Below are positions 11,110-23,250 of a DNA stretch of 64,000 bases, in pieces (the stretch's first letter is position 1; each line of letters begins with the position of its first letter). Below the pieces are notes generated by a model. That model did not search any database. It had not been told where the DNA came from and saw nothing but the letters and a program-made list of their open reading frames with translations. The translations under genes and the position numbers were made by a program. The stretch is from Hedera helix (Eukaryota > Streptophyta > Magnoliopsida > Apiales > Araliaceae), in NCBI GenBank assembly GCA_947179155.2, contig OX359283.1, positions 11,271,847 to 11,335,846 on the forward strand, read 5' to 3'.

Positions 11110-11535
11110 GAAAAATAAGGAAAATTTGTGAGGCCAAAGTGTAGAAATTTTTGTAAAATGACTACTTTGCCCTCATGAAAAATTGTCAATGATCATTGAG
11201 CCCTAAGAGGAAATTGCTATGAAGTTTTCTAGTAATGGTGTATTGACTATTTTTCCCATAGTGAAATTTTTTAATGACCTTTCTATCCTAAAAGGAAATT
11301 TCTATGAAGTTTCCTAGTAAATGACCACTTTGCCCTTAGAGAAATATGATAATGACTATTGTGTCCTAGAAGGAAATTTCCTAGGTGATGGTAAATTGAC
11401 CATTTTGTGTTTAGATAAAATTGCTTATGACCATTGTGTCATTGTAGAAAAGTTTTAGGAAATTTTCTTGAGGTGTCTTAATGACCATTTTGCCCTTTCT
11501 AGTGATGGCTAATGACTATTTTGCCCTTGGTCTGG
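11110..11535 (+). repeat. Imperfect ~65-bp tandem repeats in LARD 5' LTR
   Basis: About six units, each holding AATGACCATTTTGCCCT-like and CCTAGAAGGAAATTTCCTAG-like blocks, run up to the TATA box. The 3' LTR has a longer version (about 18080-18680), so copy number has changed since insertion. Confidence 0.65.
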
Positions 11536-11540
11536 GTCCT

Positions 11541-11550
11541 CTATAAATAG
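11541..11550 (+). promoter_or_regulatory. LTR TATA box (LARD 5' LTR)
   Basis: CTATAAATAG in a GTCCT...ATAACC context directly after the 65-bp repeats, conserved in the 3' LTR at 18690-18699. This is the expected U3 promoter position. Confidence 0.6.
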
Positions 11551-13733
11551 ATAACCTTAGAACAATAGCAAGAGTTTTTGCAATATTGGTTCCTAGTTTT
11601 TACTTAGTAAATTAGAGAGAAAGTGGGGGGGGGGGGGGGGGGAGACAGATAGAGAGAAAAGCATAGAAGGAAACAAGAGAGAAAGGGAATTAGTGGAGCA
11701 AGAAGAAGAAAGAGGTGTCCTAACAAAGTTTTATAAAAGAAGAAAGATCAAGCACCAAGCAAAGCTTATAAGGTTTAAAAGTTTTCTATATTAGAAACTT
11801 TAGTTAAAATTTTAGTTTATGTTTTTATAGCATGCTCGGTTGCGGGAGATCTATGTGAAGAGGAACCATGGTGGGTTCTGAAGGTATAAGGATAGGTTTT
11901 GATGGAGGTTATGCGGTCAAAATGTGTTTTATAACATGAAAAGTTAAGTTGATTTAAACAAAGAGCTTGATTTTTTAAAATATCAAGGGAAAATGTTTTT
12001 CTAAGCTATATGGTTAAAAGATTATAAATTATTTTTAAAGATTTATAAGTTTTATGTCATATAAGTTAAGAAGATAACCCTAGAAGAATGAATGAAAAAC
12101 ATTCTAGTATGGATTTATGGTGGCTTTTCTAACAAAGTATGCTATTTTGAATACCCAGTGGCTTTTGATCATTATTTTGGCCTAAAAAATGTTTTAGAAA
12201 AGACGCGAGGCTTTGGTTTTGTTAATATATGAATCCAACAAGTCATTGTATGATTTGTGAGCTCAATATGAGTGTTAAAGATCAAGTTATAATCAATTGA
12301 AGCATAGAACGAAGAAGTCTAGTTTTAATTTGTTCTTGTGAGCAATTTTGATTCCAATTTCGTTTGGAATTTGGATTCTTTACCTAAAGATGAATTATAT
12401 AGGGGAAAGTTACGGACACGTGGGGGCTTTAATCACCCAAAAATGTTAAGAAACAAAAAAGTTACTGCCATTTTAGTGAGCGAGGGTCGTGCAGACCAAA
12501 CACCCTAGTTTTGGTTCTACCCATATGACGCGCCCCGCGCCAATATAAGCCTAGTTATGGCATGCCCCATGTCATACCTAGAGTCCATATGTAGTCCAGA
12601 TTGGGTCAAACCCGGGTCAAGCCAGGTTGGGTCAATTTTTTTGCAAAAAATAAGTTAAATTTAGGTATAAATGGGTACTTATGTACATTAGACCAATGTG
12701 AATGGTCTAAATAGTGTCTGATTGGTAGTTTGACCCTATTATTGTTTATAGGTCGTGCAAGAAACGAAAAATACTAGTGTAAGCCGGATAAGCAAACCAA
12801 GCAAGTTTTTTTTAGCGTTATGTAACATTCTTGTGAACATGTTACTAATGTGCCTATTATGCAACAATGTGCTACTAAGCTGTGGATATTCAGTTAATGA
12901 TGAAGTTAGTTGTTCAATGATAATGGAAGTTAGTTATGTTATGTGAACATAATAAACTTGAGAATTACGAAATTTATTATCTGCATAAATAGAAAGATGT
13001 GAAGCATGCCTTAAATCTGAAGTATTGTGAATTATATATATTAAATGTAGAATATATGTTAGATGTAAATCATGAATTAAATATGAAGCATGATAAACGT
13101 GAAGTATATGTGAACATGAATAATGTGTTAAATATGAGCATGAGGAATATGAGGCTTGTCTAAAGTTTGAGAACTGTGAAGTATGTGTAAAATGTGAAAC
13201 TTGTTATATGATAACTATTAAACTTGATGGGCAATTTATGCTCACTCTTGCAAAATATGTCGTTTTGCAGTTAAATAAAGGATCCCATACGATATCGGAA
13301 TTATAAGAGGACATATTTTAGTGTAGGATTGTAAGTTATGATACACTCATAACTAATATATTAGATTAAATCATAATGTGTAGAATTTCAGAATGTTATA
13401 AAAATAGATCATAACATTCATGATTTGGAAATGTAATAGGAGATTGCAAAGGTTACTATTTTTGGAATGAAAGAATGTTATAAGTTTGGTATCAAAGATA
13501 GGTTTTAATATACTATATCATGGTTGAATGTTGAAAATATGAAGATAGAAGGTGTATTGTAATGCATTAAGTCTAATGCAGCAAGTACACGAATTTAGGG
13601 GCGTTACAGGTTGGTATCAAATCAAGGTTTTTATTTACTATATCATGGTTGAATCTTGTAAATATGAAGATAGAAATTTTATTGTAATACACTAAGTCCA
13701 CTGTATCATACACAAATTTGGGGACATTACAAG

Positions 13734-13746
13734 TTGGTATCAGAGC
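13734..13746 (+). other. Primer binding site of LARD (tRNA-iMet)
   Basis: TTGGTATCAGAGC lies 2 bp after the outermost LTR end; this is the canonical plant initiator-Met PBS. A degenerate PBS-like TTGGTATCAAATC lies at 13611, after the inner copy of the duplicated LTR end. Confidence 0.8.
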
Positions 13747-15722
13747 TGGTATATTATAAATCTTAGGCAAGAGTACCTTGTGCTATAACTGGATAGAGAA
13801 TGATGAAGGTGATAAGAAATAAACTCGAAAAGAGTTTAATTAATAAGAGATGAATTTAGGAAGTTTGAGAATATAAGAAAACATAGGAAAATGTCCAAAA
13901 GAGGATTTAGAAGAGAAATACGATGAATAAATAAAAAGGGGTCATAGGGCACCCGATTTAAGGAATATAGATAACAAAAGTTGATAAGAGATATTTTATG
14001 CTAAGATTTATGAGAAGCGAAAAGAATGCTATATTTAAAGATGAACTCATAAAGAGTTGTAAATGATAAAATATGGATTAAGGAAATTCAGGTTAAGCGA
14101 AGAGGAAGTTATGTATTTGTTGGGTTTCAATTGAAGACTCGTGTTACTAGCTAATTTGAACAAACCTTTGTATGGGCAGGGGATTTGTGTTTAATTTAAC
14201 AATCGCTAAGTCTATTATATTGATAATCGTTGAAATCTTTTGACACGCTATTATTATATATATGGTGATAAGCTGATTTTTTCTCATATGTATATCTGAT
14301 ACTTTTAAGCGAGTTCTTAGAACTCATACTTATGGTAAATTTATGACTCATAATTGTGTGGTAAGTTTTTAAGCCCCTAAACGTATGGATAGTTCTTGCT
14401 TTGTTCTTGAACTACTTATTCCTAGAATAATTTCTTAAACTCATATTATTATGACAAGTTCCTAAACTCACGAGTGCGGTAAGTTTGATGAACAATACTT
14501 GTGGTGCATTAAGGAGAGGGGTGATAAAGTGAGATTTAAGAGTTTTCAGCAATTGGTAAATATTAGTATAATCAAAAATAAATAGAATCATTAAGTAAAG
14601 AAGGAATGAAAAAAATATAGATGATTGAGGACTATATGTATTCCAATTCTTGTAGCTATGCTAGATCTTAAAATTTCTTCAAAACGTGCTTGTATTTGCA
14701 CTTATATGTCTTTGAAAATGATTTGTTCAATTATTAAACTGTTAAGTTTTAAAAAGTTTTGTTGCTCGTATGTCTATGCTAATTATTTCGGCTAGACAAA
14801 ATTGATTTGAAAAAATCAAAATGTATTTTTAAAATCATTAATGCACCATTAAAAATAGGTGTGGATATGGCAAATGATGGAATCATCAACACACGGTGGC
14901 GTGCTGTGGATATGATCATATAATCATCAACGCACTTTTACATAATGTGGAATGACGATGTCATAAAAAGGATTTTTCAGTATTATTTCAATTGTTTAAA
15001 ATTTTGAGTCTATGCCATTTGTTTCGGCTAGACATCTTTGAACATAAATGATGAAATTTGCAAGTTGATTGAAATTTTCCAATCCAATTGTTTTGGTGTG
15101 GAATTTTGTGCTAAGTCTGAGGTGAACAACCCTTATAAAGGGATATTTTCCTAGCGTGCTAAAACTGAAAGTCATGCACAATATAAAGTACGATATGCTG
15201 ATCACTTAGAGTACACTAAAGATAGTTTCTAATCTTTGTGATTAGTAAACTGGCCTATACTAAAGGTAGTTTCTAATATTTATGATTAATAAACAGGCAT
15301 GCACTAAAAGTAGTTTCTAGTCTTTGTAACTAGAAAACAGTCCTAGCTGAGAATGTTTACAATCCTTATGATTATTGATGTTCTTAACAAGTTCACGGTC
15401 TTTATGACCCCTCAGCATGATATGAATTTTTTTCCTTAAAGGAATCTTCTTGTATCCTAGTTATTCATAATGCTTCATAATTATTGAACAATTGTGAAGA
15501 CTCTTGAAATATATGCTAATATTATGAAAATTGAATGTTTAGAAAGGTATGAACTTGTAGAGAGAAAGGATCCCATCATGTAATGATGGAAGAGAAATTC
15601 TTAGAGGAGGAAAAAGTAAAGTACCTATTAAAGCGTGAATGCAAAGGTTAGCTTGAAAACCTAATTTGGTGAATAGAATGAGCAGAGATAAGTACATTGT
15701 AATTTCGAGGACCAAATTCTTT
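13747..15722 (+). other. Non-coding interior of LARD
   Basis: Two kilobases without any open frame resembling gag or pol. It contains runs of short degenerate repeats (for example AACTCATA.TTATG motifs at 14290-14490 and a threefold repeat at 15211-15345). A non-coding interior with very long LTRs defines the LARD class. Confidence 0.65.
15211..15345 (+). repeat. Threefold ~45-bp tandem repeat in LARD interior
   Basis: Three units of the form ACTAAAGRTAGTTTCTAATCTTTGTGATTAGTAAAC, with 10-20% drift between them. Each unit contains a small inverted repeat (CTAATCTTTGTGATTAG). Confidence 0.7.
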
Positions 15723-15736
15723 GAATGAGGGGTGAA
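15723..15736 (+). other. Polypurine tract of LARD
   Basis: GAATGAGGGGTGAA lies immediately before the 3' LTR start TGTGATATC. It would prime plus-strand synthesis. Confidence 0.65.
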
Positions 15737-16917
15737 TGTGATATCTCGAATAATTATGAGGCTAGTAAATATGAATAATGCAATTGTAGTGTATTATGAT
15801 CCTTATAAAATAAAATTGAAAGATAGCTACAGAAGTAAAAATAAGGTTAAGATGTAAAATCTAGAATTGGAAAAGAGTAGTGTATAGAGAAATGACTAAA
15901 AAAATTTATTGATGTGATAGGAATAACATAAGTGATCTAATATGTATGATAATGTAAAAGAGACTTTTATTGCAAAAGACTTTAAGGAAGTTATGAAGAG
16001 ATGTTAGTAGATCAATCATTAAATCAAGGTATTTTAGTGATTTGATGGATAATTAATTTATAATAAGGGATAAGTTACTATAGTTAAACAAAAATAAAAG
16101 GAAATTTAATGTAAATAATAAAGATGATAAAGAGTAAGAAGTGACAAAGAAAGAGTAACAATAAGAAGACTTCGATAGTTAGAGTCTTATGACTAGAAAG
16201 AGGAATGCTATAATATAAGATTGTAAAAAATTTATGAGTATTTGTATATATATGATATTTAGACCTTTTCATAAAAGAAAAAGGGAATGAAATGATGAAA
16301 GGAAATGAGAAGTGAAGCGTTGGGAATACAAAACGTTATAATCAATTCTAAATATGACATATTATGTCTGGATTAATGAAAGTGGGAGAATAAAGAATGT
16401 ATAGACTACGCAATAATAAATAATATAGCAAAGAATTTTGCAAGAACAAGAATAGTAAGTTAATGATTATGGGGTTATTAGATTCGAGCAGGATAAATAA
16501 AAAGAGAAAGTAATGTAAAACATGTGTCAAAATAATTCGATGAGTGATTCGATGAAAAAGATTATGTAAGGGTGGGATGTAAACCGAATTAAAATGTTAC
16601 GGTAATAATAATTCTGGGGAAGGAATTCCTTAAAAGATGGAAGAATGTAAGGGTGTATTAATAAAAGGAATTTCCTTTAGAAACTCCTAAGTGTAAATGA
16701 TGTGATGTATATGTGTGTGTGTGTTGAGGAGTGAGAAATAAATAATTTAACAAAATAATTAGTTTGGATTAACTAAGGAGTGAAGATGGAAGTTAAAAAG
16801 GAATGATTAATTAAATTAATCATATGAAATATGAAAGTTTACGTTATTAAATTAACAAAAGTTTAAATGTTGGCCTTGAAGGGCAATCCTGGAGATGATG
16901 ATTAAGTAAGTTAGTAG

Positions 16918-17289
16918 CAATGTTTAGAAAATCGGACCGGTCATCGAACCAAAAAAGTTACCGGGTGGATGGGTCACTGGTCCAACCAGTGGACGAACCG
17001 TTATTGAATCAGTGACGTCATAAATACATAAATATATATATCATTAATAACTAATAAAATTTTAAAATATCTAATTTTTATAAGCTAAAATATAGTGAAA
17101 TAATGTTATAATATTATTAAAAATATTTTTGTAAAAAAAAAAATACTTGAAAACCGGGTCACCGGTTCAACTACCGGTTGAATCGGTGGTCAACCGATTT
17201 TTGACCGGGTCGTTAAATTTTTGGTTTTTTTACCGGACCGATTCTGGTCGAACCGCGGTCCGACCGCCGGTCCAATTTTCTCAACATTG
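16918..17289. mobile_element. hAT-like MITE, 372 bp
   Basis: Terminal inverted repeats: left CAATGTTTAGAAAATCGGAC, right reverse-complemented CAATGTTGAGAAAATTGGAC (18 of 20). Both subterminal regions are rich in ACCGG/GGTTCGAACC-like words. The flanks GTTAGTAG (16910-16917) and GTTAGCAT (17290-17297) match at 5 of 8 positions, consistent with a decayed 8-bp TSD. It is absent from the 5' LTR and has no frame. Confidence 0.68.
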
Positions 17290-17842
17290 GTTAGCATTAC
17301 GTAATATGAATTAAACTTATGTTATTAATTAACAAAACTTGAATGCTTGGCATTGTGTGGCAAAGTTATGGATTTGAATTAATTATGAGGTTATGGAATA
17401 TGATCCAATAAAGGGATCAAAGTACTCAAAATAAGAATTGAATAATATATAAGCTAATTAAATTAAATTAGTTGGACTATGTGTGAAACAAAAAGGAAAA
17501 ACTAATAGAATGACTTTAATTAAATTAATTGAAAGAAAAGTTAATTAAAATTTGGGTTATTAGATAACCAAGTTAATATGTAAACCTAGTATAGCATTAT
17601 AAAAGGCCCAATAAAATCTATGGAATTAAGCCTCATGAAAGATGAAAATATACTAATTAAATAACTAGTTAATTAGCCCAAAAGCTATGGGCAATGTTAG
17701 ACAAATGTGAAAAGTAAACAAAGCCCAATGATTTGTTTAAAATGTGCTTTGTATGGAAGAATTAATTAGCTAAATTTAAAATAAAAGAAGCCCAGTGAGA
17801 ATTTATTTTAGTAGTCCAAATAATTGGTCATGTGTTGAGAGG

Positions 17843-17843
<1 letters not shown>

Positions 17844-17899
<56 letters not shown>
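17844..17899 (+). repeat. (TA)n microsatellite in LARD 3' LTR
   Basis: Nearly pure TA for about 55 bp. The 5' LTR has only a short TA run at the same place (about 10929-10940), so it expanded after insertion. Confidence 0.9.
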
Positions 17900-17900
<1 letters not shown>

Positions 17901-18689
17901 GCGACATGTGTTAGTAAAATAACCATGGTCAATATTTGACCATGCTTGTGTTAATTATAGAAAATTATAAATGTACATGGGTATATGTATAATTAAATGT
18001 GTTGGGAAAATGATGTATATATATATATGTATTGATGTATATTTGCATGCATACAATTTGAAAGAAAAGGAAAAATGAGGAAAATTTATGGGGCCAAAGT
18101 GTAGGAAATTTTGTGAAATGACTAGTTTGCCCTCAAGAAAAATTGTCAATGAACAATGAGTCCTAAGAGAAAATTGCTTTGAAGTTTTCTAGAAATGGTG
18201 TTTTGGCTATTTTTTCCTTAGTGAAAATTATTAATGATCCTTATATCCTAGAAGAAAATTTCTAGGAAGTTTCCTAGTAAATGACCAAATGATCACTTTG
18301 TCCACAACGAAATTCACTAATGACCATTGAGTCCTAAGGGGAAATTGCTAGAATGTTTCCTAGTAATGGTATTGACTATTTTTTCCTTAGTGAAAATTAT
18401 TAATGACATTTGTATCCTAGAAGGAAATTTCTAAGATGTTTCCTAGTAAATGGCCAAATGACCACTTTGCCCTTTGCAAAATTTGATAATAACTATTGTG
18501 CCCTAGAAGGAAATTTCTAAGAGATTTCCTAAGTGATGGTAGATTGACTATTTTGTCCTAAAAGAAAATTGCCTAAGATCGTTGTGTCCTTGTAGAAAAA
18601 AATTAGAAAATTTCCTTGAGGTGTCTTAATGACTGTTTTGCTCTTTTCTACTGATTGTTAATGACTATTTTGCCATTAGTCTTGGTCCT

Positions 18690-18699
18690 CTATAAATAG
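18690..18699 (+). promoter_or_regulatory. LTR TATA box (LARD 3' LTR)
   Basis: CTATAAATAG, the counterpart of 11541-11550, in the same context (GGTCCT upstream). A promoter here would read into the SIRE gag remnant. Confidence 0.55.
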
Positions 18700-20712
18700 A
18701 GAACATTAGAAAAATTGCAAGAGTTTTTGCAATATTAGTTCCTTTTACTTAGTAAATTAGAGAGAGATATAGAGAGAATGAGAGAAAAGCTTAAAAGGAA
18801 ACAAGAGAGAAAAAGAATTGGTGGAACAAGAAGAAGAATGAGGTGTCCTAGAAAAGTTTCATAACAAGAAGAAGAAAGATCAAGCACCAAATAAGGCTTA
18901 TAAGGTTTAAAAGTTTTCTATACTAGAAACTCTGGTTAAAATTTTAGTTTATGTTTTTATAACATGTTTGGTTGTGAGAGATCTATGTGAAGAGGAACCA
19001 TGGTAGGTTCCAAAGGTATAAGGATGGGTTTTGATGGAGGTTATGCGGTCAAAATGCATTTTCTAACATGAAAAGTTAAGTTGATTAAAACAAAGAGCTT
19101 GATTTTTTAAAATCTCAAGTGAAAGTGTTTTTCTAAGCTATATGAGTCAAAGATCATAAATTATTTTTAAAGATTTATAAGTTTTATGTCATATAAGTTA
19201 AGAAGATAACCCAAGAAGACTGAACGAAAATTGTTCTAGTATGGATTTATGGTGATTTTTCTAACAAAGTATGTTATTTTGAACACCCAGTGGCTTTTGA
19301 TCATTATTTTGGTCTATTAAATGTTTAGGAAAAGATGTGAGGATTTGGTTTTGTTAAAATATGAATCCAACAAGCCATGCTATGATTTTGAGATCAATAT
19401 GAGTGTTTAAGATCAAGTTATAATCAATTGAAGCAAAGAACAAAGAAGTCTAGTTTTAATTTTTTCTTGTGAACGATTTTGAATCCATTTTTCATTGGAA
19501 TTTTCGTTCTTGAGCTAAAGATGAATTGTAGTGGAGGAAACTACGGACGCGTGGGCGCTTGAATCACCCAAAAATGTTAAGAAACGAAGAAGTTATGGCC
19601 ATTTTAGTGAGCGAGGGTCGTGCATTCCAAACCCTAGTTTAGGTTTTGAGCATATGGCACGCCCCGCACCATACCTGCTGTCCATATGTTGTACAAATCG
19701 GGTTGGGTCAGGTCGGATCGTATCCGAGTCTAGTCTGGTCAGTTTTTCTTGAAAAAAATAAGTTAAATTTAGGTATAAATGGGTACTTAAGTACATTAAA
19801 CCAATGTGAATGGTCCAATAGTGTCTAATTGGTAGTTCCACCCTATTATTATTTATATGTCGTGCAAGAAACGCTAAATACTGGCGTAAGCTAGATAAAC
19901 AAACCAAGCAAGTTTTTCAATGTTATGTAACATTCTTATAAACGTGTTACTAATGTGCCTATTATGCAACAATGTGCTATTAAGTCGTGGATATTCAATT
20001 AATTGTAGTTAATTGTTCAATGATAATGGAAGTTAGTTGTGTTATGTGAACATAATAAACCTTAGAATTACGAACTTTATTATTTGCATAAATAGAAAGA
20101 TGTGAAGCATGCCTTAAATGTGAAGTATATGTGAATTATATATATTAAACATGGATTATGTGTTAGATGTAAATCATGAATTAAATATGAAGCATGATAA
20201 ATGTGAAGTAGATGTGAACATGAAGCATGTTTTAAATATGAGCATGAGGAATATGAAGCTTTTATGAAGTTTGAAAACTGTGAAGTATGTATAAAATGTG
20301 AAACTTGCTATGTGATAACTATTAAACTTGCTAGGCAATTTATGCTCACTCTTGCAAATTATGTCATTTTTCAATTAAGGAAAATATCCTAGACGATATT
20401 GAAATTTTAAGAAGAAGAATTTTAGTGTAGGATTGTAAGTTATGATACACTCATAACTAATGTATTAGATTAAATCATAATGTCTAGAATTTCAGGATGT
20501 TATAAAAATAGATCATAACATTCATGATCTAGAAATGTAATAGGAGATTGTAAAGGTTAAGATTTCTAGAATGAAAGAATGTTATAAGTTTGGTATCAAA
20601 GCTAGGTTTTTATTTACTATATCATGGTTGAATGTTGTAAATATGAAAATAGAAGTTGTATCGTAATGCACTAAGTCTGTTGTAGCAAGTACACGGATTT
20701 GAGCGCGTTACA

Positions 20713-21650
20713 CTAGTCATACACGAGAGATAGAAGAAGTGTGGGAGAATAAACAATCACTTATCACCCAACAGTATGAAATGTTTTATCACATTCTGGG
20801 AGAAGAGATTACAACAGCATATAAGAGGTTTAACATCCTACTCAACTCACTAAAGTATTCGAAAAGATATATCTTAATAAGGATGTGAACATCAAGTTCA
20901 TAAGAGCCTTTTTTCTAGCAAATGGGGTACAAATACTACATCCATCAATGAGTCTAAAAATCTATATAAGATGACTCTTTAGAAGCTTTATGAAAATCTA
21001 CTCACATATAAGCTTGAGTTAAATCAAAGAGTTAAGATAACAACTAAAAACAGAATAAAATACAAGGGTGTAGACCTTAAAGTTATATAGATCCCCTCCA
21101 AAGCCCCCATTGAGGAGGGCGATGTCACTAAAGATGAAGATGAGGACTTGGCTTTATTAGCCAAGAGATTAAGAAAGTTAATGAAGAAAGGTAAAAGTAG
21201 CACTACCAAAATATTCAACAACTACAGCAACAACAAACGAGATTACTCAAAAGACCAGTGCTACAAGTGTAAGAAGTCAAGTCACTTTATTGCTGACTAC
21301 AACACACCTTTAAGAGAGGAGTTAAAGAAGGATAAAAAAGAAAGAGTTTGCCAAAAAAGACAAGAAAGCATATAACAAGAAGTACCAAAAAAATGACTGA
21401 GGTTTTGCAGTAGAGGGATCCTGGAGTGAAACTGAAAGTGATTCAAATTATGAATAAAATGTTAATGAAGGAGTCCACATAACCAACCTCTGCCTAATGG
21501 CCAGTCATAGAAGCACCCAAAGAAAACACCACTGATAATAAAGAGATTGATATCAATAAGGTATTTAATTTTAACACACTTGACATATATATAATTGACT
21601 TAAGATCTGCGTTATGTGATATTACTTCTGAACTACATAAATATATGAAG
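20713..21650 (+). pseudogene. SIRE gag, C-terminal part with decayed zinc knuckle
   Basis: Continues the gag cut at 8368. The frame from 20716 gives EEVWENKQSLITQQYEMF and AYKRFNILLNSLK, a clear SIRE gag core. After frameshifts comes EDEDLALLAKRLRKLMKK and the knuckle CYKCKKSSHFIADY (about 21259-21300). In it the fourth ligand of CX2CX4HX4C is Tyr instead of Cys. The knuckle normally binds genomic RNA. Acidic spacer sequence follows, up to the LINE insertion; the exact gag/LINE junction is uncertain (21560-21660). Confidence 0.72.
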
Positions 21651-21743
21651 TGGTTCAGGGTGCTATCGAGGGATTATATGTTGGTAGGCTGCAGCTTATA
21701 AAGGCAGTGCTATTTTTCATCCAGTCTTTTTGGTCTGCCTATT
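21651..21743 (+). pseudogene. L1-type LINE ORF2 fragment, left part
   Basis: Encodes GRLQLIKAVLF...SFWSAY, the conserved plant L1 reverse-transcriptase tail (AGRLQLI..VL). The same frame continues at 52268 with FILLAAIIKNI once the chromovirus and its CTATT duplication are removed. The LINE is 5'-truncated, as most L1 copies are. Confidence 0.72.
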
Positions 21744-23036
21744 TGTGACACCCCCAAATCTGGGCCCACACAGCCCAAACATGAGTTGTCAAAAGACTAC
21801 AATAAAATTATTACAAAGTAGTACAATGTTCAACAATACAGTGTATAATAATACACAACTAAGTCTTCACTATTATTGTCACACTATTTTACAACACGTG
21901 AAAACTACGATAACTATCCCTCGGACTCTCACTCCATCCCTCAGCTAGACCCAGCTACGTTCTCATCTCCTGTTGAAAAACAATGGAACGAAAAGAAAGG
22001 GTGAGCTCAAATAGGCCAGTAAGAAATATAATGACTAAGATAATGACGAATAAATTATCATTAGCCTTCAACAGTTGAGTTCTTGATAGAATACAATAGA
22101 CTACAAGGTTTATATCAAAAACTGCAGTTCAATTCTTGAACAATGTTCAGATCAATAATAGCAGCGAAATGAGCAATCTATTAGAAGATTAATGCAGACT
22201 ATAATGTCCACTCGTTTCTCTTTTCCAGAAAAATATTATCAACATTTATCATCTGAAATACCATTAGTCATGATAATATAAATTCACAGTTCTTGGTCAT
22301 AATCATGCAAATCAACAGTTCATCTTTGCACTACGGGCTAAAGATATTCAATATAACAACAACGGTCATGATTATACCAGTATTCAGCCTTTGGTCATAA
22401 TCATACCAAACAACAGTTCATCTTTTCACTACGGGCCAATGAGAACTTTCACCACGTGTCATAAAAGATACCGAACAGATGTATCACCTTTAACCTATCA
22501 TCTGTTAAACAGTTATATCGCATCTGTGCCCCCGGCCACAGATATTCACAACGGCTTGATTCTTGATGATTAGTACAAATAACATTGATACAAATGATGA
22601 ACAGAAGAAACAGGATAAACAATAAGTATCAGAACTTACTTTGTGCAGATTAAAATAATGTCTAAATTGTCAACATGATGTGGAGTGAAATTCAAAAATG
22701 ATATTCAAGATCAACAGTTCAGAATAATAGGAAGGTTCAATTGAAATGATATCAGATTAAGCACAAACTATTAAGGAATACATAATCATTTCAGGAAACT
22801 TTACCAAATTGTACTTACCATAGAAAGTTAAGAGTATAAAAGAAATAATATCCCTTACTATGGTAAGTTTAAATAATGGAAGATGAAAAAGATGGTATCC
22901 CTTATGAGTATAAATGAAAATAATAGCACTTACGAATATGAAAGAAAATGATATTACAAACGAATATGGAATAAAAGTGTCATGTGATAATTCGTATAGA
23001 CCAATTATTTCCACAAGAGACAAATAAGAAATAAAT

Positions 23037-23250
23037 ATAAAGGGTTATTCACCAACAGGCAGTAATCCGCGCAGTAAGGTTATTCCCACAATTTAATAAA
23101 ATTTGAATACAAAGAGTTATTCATCATACAGGCGGTAATCCGCGCAGTAAAGTTATTCTCAGATATTAATAAGGAATGAATACGAAAGGTTATTCACTAA
23201 CATGCGGTAATCCGCGCCGTAAGGTTATCCCCATAATTTAATACATGGAA
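23037..23250 (+). repeat. Threefold ~72-bp tandem repeat with GCGGTAATCCGCGC hairpin
   Basis: Units centred on GTAATCCGCGC at about 23062, 23135 and 23207, each with GGTTATTCAC before it and GTAAGGTTAT.CCCA after it. GCGG-TAAT-CCGC can form a short hairpin. The other LTR has a partly collapsed version (50595-50775). Confidence 0.75.

Larger units (their letters stand above)
8369..13731 (+). repeat. 5' LTR of LARD (~5.4 kb)
   Basis: Begins TATGATATC, where the 3' copy has the canonical TGTGATATC, and ends ACATTACA. Its last ~123 bp is duplicated in tandem (13491-13608 and 13614-13731): each unit starts GGTATCAAA and ends GTTACA or ATTACA. An 18-bp poly(G) run (11625-11642) is absent from the 3' LTR. 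The segment 8990-10556 has no counterpart in the 3' LTR. Confidence 0.75.
8369..20712 (+). mobile_element. Large non-coding LTR retrotransposon derivative (LARD), chromovirus-like
   Basis: Long direct repeats (8369-13731 and 15737-20712) enclose a 2-kb interior without coding potential. A perfect TGGTATCAGAGC primer site and a purine tract (GAATGAGGGGTGAA) show orientation. The sequence just before the 3' LTR, ATTTCGAGGACCAAATTC, is very like the conserved 3' end of Del/Tekay chromoviruses. The TSD is ATAGT/CTAGT (one mismatch; 8364-8368 and 20713-20717). It splits the SIRE gag. With no proteins of its own it must have moved using a relative's enzymes. Confidence 0.78.
15737..20712 (+). repeat. 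3' LTR of LARD (~5.0 kb)
   Basis: Runs TGTGATATC...GCGTTACA and aligns to the 5' LTR over most of its length. It contains a 372-bp MITE (16918-17289), a long TA microsatellite (17844-17899), expanded 65-bp repeats and a TATA box (18690-18699). It is followed directly by CTAGT, the TSD, and then SIRE gag. Confidence 0.77.

Noticed and set aside
15737..20712. A host gene hidden in the 3' LTR of the LARD
   Set aside because: Only short frames without codon structure are present, and each has a diverged, stop-containing counterpart in the 5' LTR.
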